From positions 1-64,000 of the forward strand of contig JASUTE010000005.1 of the NCBI GenBank assembly GCA_030445745.1: a stretch of DNA of 64,000 bases, in the 5' to 3' direction. The stretch's first letter is position 1, and each line of letters begins with the position of its first letter. The notes beneath the pieces were generated by a model, which saw only the letters and a list, made by a program, of their open reading frames with translations, made no database searches and was not told the origin of the DNA. This DNA comes from Candidatus Cloacimonadota bacterium. GTDB taxonomy: Bacteria; Cloacimonadota; Cloacimonadia; Cloacimonadales; TCS61. Made by a program: the position numbers and the translations under genes. Below, piece by piece: positions 1 through 6,778 of the stretch.

Positions 1-258
1 CTTTTTTCTATTTCACTGGGTGAAATTTCCCTCATTTCACATGGAAGTAATCTATAAATTGTTAATAAAAGTCTTATATTAACTTTATGTTTTTAATTAT
101 AGATTGCTTCACCCGATAAATCGGGATTTGCAAGGACAGGTCTATAAAATAGCTTTAGCGCTTAGGGTAGGAAGGGTTTTATCTCAAATTTATAAATAAT
201 TCAATTTCTAAACCGTCATGTAAGTGGCGGTTTTTATATTGCAGATTAGTTGCCAGAG
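1..258. other. Gene-free left edge with small hairpins
   Basis: No convincing coding frame is visible. The stretch holds small inverted repeats: TTTCA/TGAAA around 10-26, a perfect CCCGA/TCGGG hairpin with a 4-base loop at 112-125, and the terminator listed separately. The hairpin sits inside the phrase GCTTCACCCGATAAATCGGG, which has the look of a dispersed palindromic repeat; that is an impression, not a match. It lies just downstream of the integrase and may be part of the end of an integrated element extending off the left edge. Confidence 0.4.
210..235 (+). terminator. Intrinsic terminator-like hairpin
   Basis: A 9-bp stem (210-218 with 225-233, one G-U pair) with a 6-base loop runs straight into a T tract on the plus strand. 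It would stop plus-strand transcription entering the convergent integrase gene. No plus-strand gene is visible upstream, so it may serve a gene or RNA beyond the left edge. Confidence 0.5.
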
Positions 259-1368
259 TTATAGTACTGGTAGTTTCTTAATCGCTTCATCTTTTTTCTT
301 ATCAATAAGCTTAGCATAAATTTGAGTTACCTTGACATCTTTATGCCCTAAATATTTTGATAGGGTAAAGAGGTCCATGCCGCTGGTAATACATAGAGTT
401 GCAAAGGTATGTCTTCCACAATGGGGGGTAATGTGCTTATCGATACCAGCTTTTTCTATAATTTTCCTTAAATGATACCTAAACGTAGCTTCATGGGGAA
501 GATCGAATATATGTTCACCTCCATGAGATTTCTTTTCTTTTTTATATATTTTTTCCGCAGTAGGATGTAGGATGAATTTATTAAATCCGTTTGTTTTTTT
601 ATCTGAAAAAGCTAAATAATAGTTACCGTTTTCCTTGATAATATTTTTAAATTTTATACCGTACAAATCGCTTAAACGTAAGCCGGTAAAGCAGGAAAAG
701 ATGAAGGCTCTTTTAACGGTTTCGTTTATATAAGGCATCTCATATATCTTTGTTATCTCTTCAAAGGTAAGATATTCTCTTGTGCCATTTGTTTTACTAA
801 AGGAGAGCTTTTTGGCATAATTTCTAGGGATGATATCTTCTTCATAGGCCATGTTAATAGCAACCTTGAAGCGAGCGAAATAGGTGTGGGATGTATTATC
901 GTTAAGATCCTTACATTCTTTTAAGTATTTGTGAAAGCCCTCGCAAAACTCCTTTGTCACTCTTTTCAGCGGCATATCTTGTGGCTGGTAAATTTTTAAA
1001 TGACGAATTGTTTTTCTCCATATTGCCCTAGAATTGCTCTTAGTTTGCTTATTCATAAAGCCATCAAACCACTCATGCAAATAAATGGTTTTTTCTTTAT
1101 TGATTAGATGTCTATTCTTATTGACTAACTGCTCATATTTATTGCGGATGATAATTGCTTCATCAACCTTGTTCTTATCTTCATTGTAGGATTTCCTAGT
1201 GCCTACCAAATATATACCCAAAGATTTTCTTTCCCGATATTCCCTGCCATTTTCCATAAAACGGTAATCTAAAATGATGGAATATCGGCCACTTTTTAGT
1301 TTTTTAAACCTTATTTTCACCTTAAAGTTTTTGTTACTAAATCTTTTTCTTAATCTCTCTAAATTCAT
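259..1368 (-). CDS. Tyrosine recombinase / phage-type integrase
   Basis: A 369-residue site-specific recombinase expected to catalyse integration and excision of a mobile element. The N-terminal ~60 residues resemble an arm-binding domain. A SAM-like core-binding domain follows (~90-185), then the catalytic domain. The catalytic set is present: R231 in TGLRLSDLYG, K257/258, H316 and R319 in the HxxR motif, H342 in LGHKD and nucleophile Y351. Length and architecture fit phage or conjugative-element integrases rather than integron IntI. No tRNA target or other element genes are next to it, so the element either lies to the left or has decayed. The ATG start is followed upstream by direct repeats. 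Confidence 0.93.
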   Translation of the reverse strand: MNLERLRKRFSNKNFKVKIRFKKLKSGRYSIILDYRFMENGREYRERKSLGIYLVGTRKSYNEDKNKVDEAIIIRNKYEQLVNKNRHLINKEKTIYLHEWFDGFMNKQTKSNSRAIWRKTIRHLKIYQPQDMPLKRVTKEFCEGFHKYLKECKDLNDNTSHTYFARFKVAINMAYEEDIIPRNYAKKLSFSKTNGTREYLTFEEITKIYEMPYINETVKRAFIFSCFTGLRLSDLYGIKFKNIIKENGNYYLAFSDKKTNGFNKFILHPTAEKIYKKEKKSHGGEHIFDLPHEATFRYHLRKIIEKAGIDKHITPHCGRHTFATLCITSGMDLFTLSKYLGHKDVKVTQIYAKLIDKKKDEAIKKLPVL

Positions 1369-1382
1369 GGGACAATTTTGCG

Positions 1383-1402
1383 AGTGTCCAAAAAAGTGTC
1401 CA
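1383..1402. repeat. Direct repeats next to integrase start
   Basis: The octamer AGTGTCCA occurs at 1383-1390 and again at 1395-1402, 12 bp apart, immediately upstream of the integrase start codon. Small palindromes follow at about 1415-1428 and 1432-1459. Short direct repeats beside an integrase gene are the usual form of arm-type integrase sites or of an autoregulatory operator; which one applies here is inference. Confidence 0.5.
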
Positions 1403-1571
1403 GAATTTTCACAAAAATTGACAATTTAGGCAAAATCGAGAAAAATTGAGGTCGATTTTTTTATCTTGTAATTACCTATTATGTAAGAAGATAGAAATAA
1501 AAAGAAACACTATGAAAATATATGAAAACTGATAATTTAAGGTTGCGGTTCGAACCTATTATGAGACGAAC

Positions 1572-1664
1572 TTGGGTAAGATTCCTAACTGCTTTAAAAT
1601 CAATGAATTAGCGTCATCATTCTTACCCAAAATTTTGTTTATTTTACTTAAAATAGCAGTTAGG
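1572..1664. repeat. Two interleaved perfect inverted repeats
   Basis: Arm A (TTGGGTAAGA, 1572-1581) has its exact complement at 1621-1630. Arm B (CCTAACTGCT, 1584-1593) has its exact complement at 1655-1664. The order is A-B-A'-B', so the two stems cross rather than nest. A further small hairpin (AGGCA/TGCCT, 1662-1678) overlaps the end. This may be a pseudoknotted RNA, a recombination site or a relic of an element end. The gene-free stretch 1369-2012 holds otherwise only the weak small ORF listed next. Confidence 0.6.
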
Positions 1665-1709
1665 CATTTCCTTTGCCTGAGATGTTCTCTATTTCCAACT
1701 TTAATACCA

Positions 1710-1856
1710 CTACATTTTTAAGATAATCCTCGATATAATTTCGCCTTCTATTTTAAGTTGGGGAGCATATTTCTTTACCAAAAGTTGCAAGCCAGTTAGC
1801 TTTTCAGTATCATTCTTCACGGCAGAGTCAAGTCCAAAAAGTTGTAAATTTCTCAT
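1710..1856 (-). CDS. Possible 48-codon ORF, likely a remnant
   Basis: A short frame begins MRNLQLFGLDSAV and ends IISRIILKM. Just upstream, in another frame, a 13-codon piece starts MEADNKKRSEKKL and then stops. Joining the two would need a frameshift, so this may be a broken small gene left by the mobile element. The composition looks protein-like, but I do not recognise the family and no clear ribosome-binding site precedes it. Confidence 0.3.
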   Translation of the reverse strand: MRNLQLFGLDSAVKNDTEKLTGLQLLVKKYAPQLKIEGEIISRIILKM

Positions 1857-2012
1857 AAAGGAAGCAAGTACTTTTCAGTTATAGCTTCTTTTCACTTCTT
1901 TTCTTATTATCTGCTTCCATATCTAAATTAATTTTACACCACTTTCTGGAAGTTAGCGGGTTCGTGTCTCCACGGAGGTAGCATGTGTTTTAGGAAGATT
2001 GTAATCTTTTTC

Positions 2013-3293
2013 TCAACTCTGTACTACCGGCAATTCATTCCAGCAGGTAGTGTAGCGTGGCGAAAGCTGTTCCCGGCGCATTTTCCAATCTTGCTCTACT
2101 CCGGAGCTCGCCAATTGAATGGTATCTCGGCCAAATTTATCATTTATTCTGTCACTAAAATCGGCCAGTGTTTTGCGCTCATCATCCAAATAGCAGGGAG
2201 CAAACAAATCCAAAGGCGCATATTTGTGGGAAATAATATCGGAAATCATCACACCTGCTTTTTGGTAATTATAGCCTGGCCGGAATATCTCTGTCAGCAT
2301 TTTGTTGGCAATTTTTACGAAATCGGGAGTATAAGCCGAAGGAGTTTCCAACCTGGCACTGCGATAATTGGCATATTGTGCTTCCTGGCGAAAACGATTG
2401 GTTTGTATAAAAACCATTATCTGGTAGGCTAAAGAATTTTGCTGGCGCAATTTCTCTACAGCTCGGGTTGTGTATTGGGAAACAGCATGTTTCAATTTAG
2501 ATAGGTCGGTTACTAGTTTGCCAAAAGATTTGGAAGAAACGATATTTTTTCGCGGCATTATATCTAATTCCAAATCTATACAGGAAATTCCTCGCAGTTC
2601 TTTCACCAAGCGCAGTCCTGTTATAGTCGTCATTTTTTCTATCCATTTATCTTCGCATTGAGAAAGCTGCCAGGCATCATGAATACCGTAGCGTTGCAAT
2701 TTTTCGGCATAGCGCCGGCCTATACCCCATATTTTGGGGGTAGGAATACTCTGTAACACTTGCTTGAATTTGGGATGGGCGACTAAATTGAAAACGCCGT
2801 TGAACTTTTTATAGCGTTTAGCGACGGTATTGGCCAATTTTGCCAGGGTTTTGGTAGAGGCTATACCCACCGACACCGGAATTCCTGTCCATTTTTCCAC
2901 ACTTGCTTTTATTTTTTGTCCATACTGCTGCCAATTTGGGCAATTGATGCCTGTTAACTCCAGAAAAGCTTCGTCGATTGAGTAAACTTCCAAATTTGGG
3001 GTAAATTTTTCCAAACTACGCATTACCCTGGCAGACATATCGCCATACAAGGCATAGTTGGAAGAAAATAAGTGGATATCGTACTTTTTCAGCAGATGTT
3101 TTATTTTAAAAGCTGGGGTACCGCGCCCTATATGCAAAGCTTTCAATTCGGCCGAAGCAGCTACAATTATGCCATCGTTATTGGAAAGCACGCCTACTGG
3201 TTTTTGTGCTAGATCAGGCCGAAAAACTCGTTCACAGGAAACATAGAAACTGTTACAATCCACCAAGGCAAAAACTTTGTTTTGGGCTAACAT
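2013..3293 (-). CDS. umuC: Y-family DNA polymerase, UmuC type
   Basis: Catalytic subunit of an error-prone translesion polymerase (Pol V type), about 426 residues from the chosen start. It begins with the palm motif VDCNSFYVSCERVF, which carries a metal-binding Asp and the tyrosine steric-gate region. The second active-site motif YSIDEAFLEL follows. Helix-hairpin-helix and little-finger regions come next, and the C-terminus ends in the SPRYTT-W-ELP block typical of UmuC tails (DUF4113). The frame is open 17 codons further upstream, but the ATG at 3293 is preceded by GGAAAG and lies 11 bases after the umuD stop, so it is preferred. It forms an operon with umuD. Confidence 0.95.
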   Translation of the reverse strand: MLAQNKVFALVDCNSFYVSCERVFRPDLAQKPVGVLSNNDGIIVAASAELKALHIGRGTPAFKIKHLLKKYDIHLFSSNYALYGDMSARVMRSLEKFTPNLEVYSIDEAFLELTGINCPNWQQYGQKIKASVEKWTGIPVSVGIASTKTLAKLANTVAKRYKKFNGVFNLVAHPKFKQVLQSIPTPKIWGIGRRYAEKLQRYGIHDAWQLSQCEDKWIEKMTTITGLRLVKELRGISCIDLELDIMPRKNIVSSKSFGKLVTDLSKLKHAVSQYTTRAVEKLRQQNSLAYQIMVFIQTNRFRQEAQYANYRSARLETPSAYTPDFVKIANKMLTEIFRPGYNYQKAGVMISDIISHKYAPLDLFAPCYLDDERKTLADFSDRINDKFGRDTIQLASSGVEQDWKMRREQLSPRYTTCWNELPVVQS

Positions 3294-3304
3294 TTTCTTT
3301 CCTT

Positions 3305-3760
3305 TCAAAATAATTTGTGAATAGCATAGGTAACCACGCCCCAAATAGAAAAATCGGTATCTTCATCGATTTCAATAGGCTTATAATCATCGTTTTGTGG
3401 GAGTAAATACCAGCGGTTCTTGCAGATATGTAGTTGTTTAACAGTTAATTCTCCTTCCAAGGCAGCTATCACAATTTTTTTATTCGTGGCTGGCAGGGCT
3501 CTATCTACTATCAATATATCGCCCTCATAAATACCTGCATCTATCATAGAATCACCGGATACTTTCACAAAAAAAGTGGCTGCTTCGTGTAAAATAAGCT
3601 GTCGGTTCAAATCTAAATTAGCTTCTATGTAGTCTTGGGCTGGTGAAGGAAAACCAGCAGCAATTTCAGTACCCAAAAGCGGGCGTTGCAGCTCTAAACC
3701 GTTTTCTAAAATTCCTATACTGCTTATGTTGGCGCCATACGATAATTTTTTCCCGCTCAT
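3305..3760 (-). CDS. umuD: UmuD-type self-cleaving protein (S24)
   Basis: A 151-residue S24 peptidase-fold protein that on cleavage becomes the accessory subunit of the UmuC polymerase. The cleavage site is A35-G36 (EIAAGFPSPA). The catalytic dyad is S71 in VSGDSM and K108 in LTVKQL. Spacings from cleavage site to Ser and Lys (36 and 73) equal those of E. coli UmuD (C24-G25, S60, K97), which is strong support. AGGAG precedes the ATG. It is first in the operon, with umuC 11 bases downstream, and is divergent from an S24 repressor with a shared 97-bp control region. Confidence 0.95.
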   Translation of the reverse strand: MSGKKLSYGANISSIGILENGLELQRPLLGTEIAAGFPSPAQDYIEANLDLNRQLILHEAATFFVKVSGDSMIDAGIYEGDILIVDRALPATNKKIVIAALEGELTVKQLHICKNRWYLLPQNDDYKPIEIDEDTDFSIWGVVTYAIHKLF

Positions 3761-3857
3761 AAAATTCTCCTTTCTAACTTCAAAAACAATTTTTAACTGG
3801 ACAGATAAGATGTCAATCTTTATTTTGTCTCTATAGTTAAAAAATAAGGAGGGAGAG
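3761..3857. promoter_or_regulatory. Divergent umuDC / repressor control region
   Basis: This gap separates umuDC (leftward) from the HTH-S24 repressor (rightward). A leftward -35 box TTGACA lies at 3816-3811. A dyad GACA-N7-TGTC (3800-3814) overlaps it and is a candidate repressor operator. A perfect 9-bp inverted repeat (3790-3798 with 3835-3843) places AGTTAAAAA as a possible -10 region on each side. Ribosome-binding sites flank both starts (AGGAG leftward, AAGGAGGG rightward). Box assignments are inferred; the palindromes are directly visible. Confidence 0.6.
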
Positions 3858-4505
3858 ATGAGTTTAGGACAAAGATTGCAGCAGCTTTTACAGGAAATGG
3901 GGTTAACTCAGACTGCTTTAGCAAAAGAGTTAGAGACTTCCAATGTGGTGGTGAATCGCTACATAAACAATCGCACTAACCCCGATTACAATTTCTTGCA
4001 TAAGCTAGCGCTTAACTACAAGGTTAACATAAACTGGTTGTTAACTGGGCAAGGTGCTATGTTCGGCGAAGAGCAAGTAAAGATGGTAGCGGGCAAAGAG
4101 TATTTTAATTTGCCTATTGTAGCGGCCGTAAGCTGTGGTTCGCCTGAAGAGATACAGGCAGCCGAAGTGGATGATTATATTATGGTAGATCGCGATACTC
4201 TACCGGGAGATTTTCAAGATTATTTTGCTTTTTTTGCCAACGGAGAAAGTATGCATCCCTATATTTCTCATGGCGATGTGGTAATAGTGAAGCACAGCAA
4301 CAATTGGCAAGAGGCAGATGAGAGGGTTTGTGTGGTAAATTACGATGGCGAGGTTACCCTGAAGAAGGTTAAATTGTTTTCAGAAGGCAAAAAAATTCTG
4401 CTTTCACCCTATAATACCGAGTTTACACCAATATTGCTCGATAAAAATCAGCTTAAGAATACCCAGCTGGTGGGAATAGCAGTGATGGCGGTTCGGAATT
4501 TGTAG
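3858..4505 (+). CDS. CI/LexA-like HTH-S24 repressor
   Basis: A 215-residue transcriptional repressor. The N-terminal XRE-type helix-turn-helix (~residues 4-66) contains LTQTALAKELETSNVVVNRY. The C-terminal S24 domain has S131 in ANGESMHPYISHGDVV and a lysine at 169 or 170 in EVTLKKVKL. A Cys93-Gly94 pair (VSCGSP) is the likely self-cleavage site, as in several phage repressors. By analogy RecA-dependent self-cleavage would lift repression of the divergent umuDC. AAGGAGGG precedes the ATG. It could be a stand-alone SOS regulator or a captured prophage repressor; no phage genes are nearby. Confidence 0.88.
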   Translation: MSLGQRLQQLLQEMGLTQTALAKELETSNVVVNRYINNRTNPDYNFLHKLALNYKVNINWLLTGQGAMFGEEQVKMVAGKEYFNLPIVAAVSCGSPEEIQAAEVDDYIMVDRDTLPGDFQDYFAFFANGESMHPYISHGDVVIVKHSNNWQEADERVCVVNYDGEVTLKKVKLFSEGKKILLSPYNTEFTPILLDKNQLKNTQLVGIAVMAVRNL

Positions 4506-4561
4506 AATTAATTTGACAGCTATTCAAGCCGAAGCTATGTTACCAAAAAAAAGAGTAAATA

Positions 4562-6751
4562 GTGAATCAAAAAGAGAATTTCCTGGCGAAAATAAAAGCA
4601 TTGAGGCCAGATTTAAAGTTAAAGCCTCTGCAGCAGGCTTATGAATTTAGCCAAAAAGCTCACCAGGGACAGAACCGGTATTCCCGTCAACCCTTTATAG
4701 AGCATCCAGCTTCTACTGCACTTATATTAGCCGAACTGAATGTGGATATTAACTGTATTATTGCCGGTCTTCTCCACGATACTTTGGAAGATACAGCTAT
4801 CGAATTTTCTCAGTTAGAAGATAGATTTGGAAAGGAAACAGCTCAGCTGGTAGAAGGGGTTACCAAGCTCGATACCTACAGCTATCAGGAGAAACGTACC
4901 CATCGGAATAATCAGGCTGAGAATTTTAGGAAGCTGCTGGTTTCTATTACCAAAGATATTCGTGTTATACTGATTAAACTAGCTGATCGCCTACACAATA
5001 TGCGCACTTTGGAGCATCTACCTGTTTCCAAACAAAAAAAAATAGCTACAGAAACACTGGATATCTATGCTCCCTTGGCTAATAGGTTTGGATTGGCTAA
5101 AATAAAATGGGAACTGGAAGATCTTTGCCTTAAATATCTGTATCCAGATGAATATACCAAGATTCGCAGCATTATTAAAACTCAAAAAGCTGGCCGTGAT
5201 CGGTTTATCGGTGCTTTTATCGATTCAGTTCGCAAGATATTGAAAAAAAATTCGATCAATGCAGAAATTACTGGGCGCACCAAACACCTCTATAGTATTT
5301 TTCGTAAACATAAATTAGATCGCCTTCCCTACAGTGATATATATGATCTGGCAGCTATCCGCATCATTGTAGATAGTGTGGAGAAGTGTTATACTGTTTT
5401 AGGAATTATCCACGCCAATTTTCAACCTGTTGAAAACAGTTTCCGAGATTTTATCGCTCGGCCTAAACCCAATAATTATCAGTCGTTGCACACTGTTGTA
5501 ATAACTTCTGCTGGGCGTAAAGTGGAAATACAAATTCGGACTCTGAAAATGCATTGGATAGCCGAAGAAGGTATTGCTGCTCATTGGAAATACAAAGAGT
5601 TGCAAGATTATCGTTTGCGGTTTTGGAAAAAACGTAGTAAAAGCGACCAGATAGTGCAAACCAATTTCGAAAAGCAACTTACCTGGATCCGTACTTTTTT
5701 GAAACAGCCAGAAGCAGAAACATCGGAAAATTTTATCGAATTACTCAAACTCGATTTGTATCCAGATATCATTATCGCTATTTCGCCTCAGGGAGATCTT
5801 ATCCAGCTTCCAAAAGGTTCCACTGCCCTTGATTTTGCCTTTGCTATCCACACCGATGTAGGATTTCACTGTGAAGGAACCCAGGTGAATGGGAGATTAG
5901 TTCCTATTCGCACTGAACTAAAAAGTGGCGATATAGTAAAAGTTATTACCAATCCCCAGGCGCATCCCAGCCAAGATTGGCTGCAATTTTTGCGCACTTC
6001 GCGCTCTCGCCAGAAAGTTAGAGCTTATTTCAGGGAAAAAGAGCAACAGGAAGCTATCGAATTAGGCCGAGAAATATTTGAGAAAAAGGCGCGTAAATAT
6101 CATTTAAAATTCAAAACTGAAGCCCAGATATTGGAATTAGCTCGCCAACTGAAAGTTCACGATTTGAAAACATTTTATGCTCAACTGGGCAGGGGAGAGC
6201 TGCTCTTTTCCGATATTATAAAACAGATTTCGCCACCAGAAGCTCAAGCAGAAGCAGTTTCCCCAAAAAATGATAGACTGGGAAGCTTGCGCGAGCAGGC
6301 CCATGGCATTCGCATAGGAGATGTTGATAGTTTGCTTTTGCATTATGCTAAGTGTTGTCAACCAGTGCCAGGCGATAAGATCTTGGGATATATTACCCGG
6401 GGGAGAGGTATTACCATTCACAAGAGCACTTGTAAAAATCCCGGTTTTTTGAATTTACAGAAAAAAGAACCGGAACGGGTTATTAAATTGCAATGGGATT
6501 ACGAGAGCAAACAGACCGAGCCTTTCCCAGTAAAAATGAAAATTGTAGGCTTAAATCGGCGAAATTTCTATTTAGATGTTTTGAATGTATTTTCTAAACT
6601 GAATATCGATATCAGCGATACCAATATGCGGGCAGTGAAAAAAAGAATTATTGGAAATTTTAAATTTTATATCGACAGTAAACAAAAATATGATTTATTA
6701 AGGAAAAGCTTGCAAAAAATTTCGGGTTTGATAAGTATTGATAAATTCTGA
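4562..6751 (+). CDS. rel: Bifunctional (p)ppGpp synthetase/hydrolase
   Basis: Stringent-response enzyme of 729 residues that makes and degrades (p)ppGpp. The HD hydrolase domain is intact, with IEHP, the HDTLEDT metal site and KLADRLHNMRT. The synthetase domain contains DIYDLAAIRI, PKPNNYQSLHT and EIQIRT. Where long Rel enzymes often carry R-F-K-D before the synthetase core, this protein reads S-F-R-D, a small departure. A TGS domain (DLYPDIIIAISPQGDLIQLP) and a C-terminal ACT domain follow. The start is GTG with a weak ribosome-binding site (AAGAG); no better in-frame start is visible. Full length for the family. Confidence 0.95.
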   Translation: MNQKENFLAKIKALRPDLKLKPLQQAYEFSQKAHQGQNRYSRQPFIEHPASTALILAELNVDINCIIAGLLHDTLEDTAIEFSQLEDRFGKETAQLVEGVTKLDTYSYQEKRTHRNNQAENFRKLLVSITKDIRVILIKLADRLHNMRTLEHLPVSKQKKIATETLDIYAPLANRFGLAKIKWELEDLCLKYLYPDEYTKIRSIIKTQKAGRDRFIGAFIDSVRKILKKNSINAEITGRTKHLYSIFRKHKLDRLPYSDIYDLAAIRIIVDSVEKCYTVLGIIHANFQPVENSFRDFIARPKPNNYQSLHTVVITSAGRKVEIQIRTLKMHWIAEEGIAAHWKYKELQDYRLRFWKKRSKSDQIVQTNFEKQLTWIRTFLKQPEAETSENFIELLKLDLYPDIIIAISPQGDLIQLPKGSTALDFAFAIHTDVGFHCEGTQVNGRLVPIRTELKSGDIVKVITNPQAHPSQDWLQFLRTSRSRQKVRAYFREKEQQEAIELGREIFEKKARKYHLKFKTEAQILELARQLKVHDLKTFYAQLGRGELLFSDIIKQISPPEAQAEAVSPKNDRLGSLREQAHGIRIGDVDSLLLHYAKCCQPVPGDKILGYITRGRGITIHKSTCKNPGFLNLQKKEPERVIKLQWDYESKQTEPFPVKMKIVGLNRRNFYLDVLNVFSKLNIDISDTNMRAVKKRIIGNFKFYIDSKQKYDLLRKSLQKISGLISIDKF

Positions 6752-6778
6752 ATTTATTAGTTTTTAAGAGGGATATGG

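Noticed and set aside
1547-1556. GGTTCGAACC resembling a tRNA T-loop near the integrase (possible tRNA attachment site)
   Set aside because: The flanking bases cannot form T-stem or acceptor pairs and no CCA end follows; it is simply a palindrome.
1983-2432. 149-codon plus-strand frame
   Set aside because: It lies antisense to umuC, whose motifs are unmistakable, and shows no protein features of its own.
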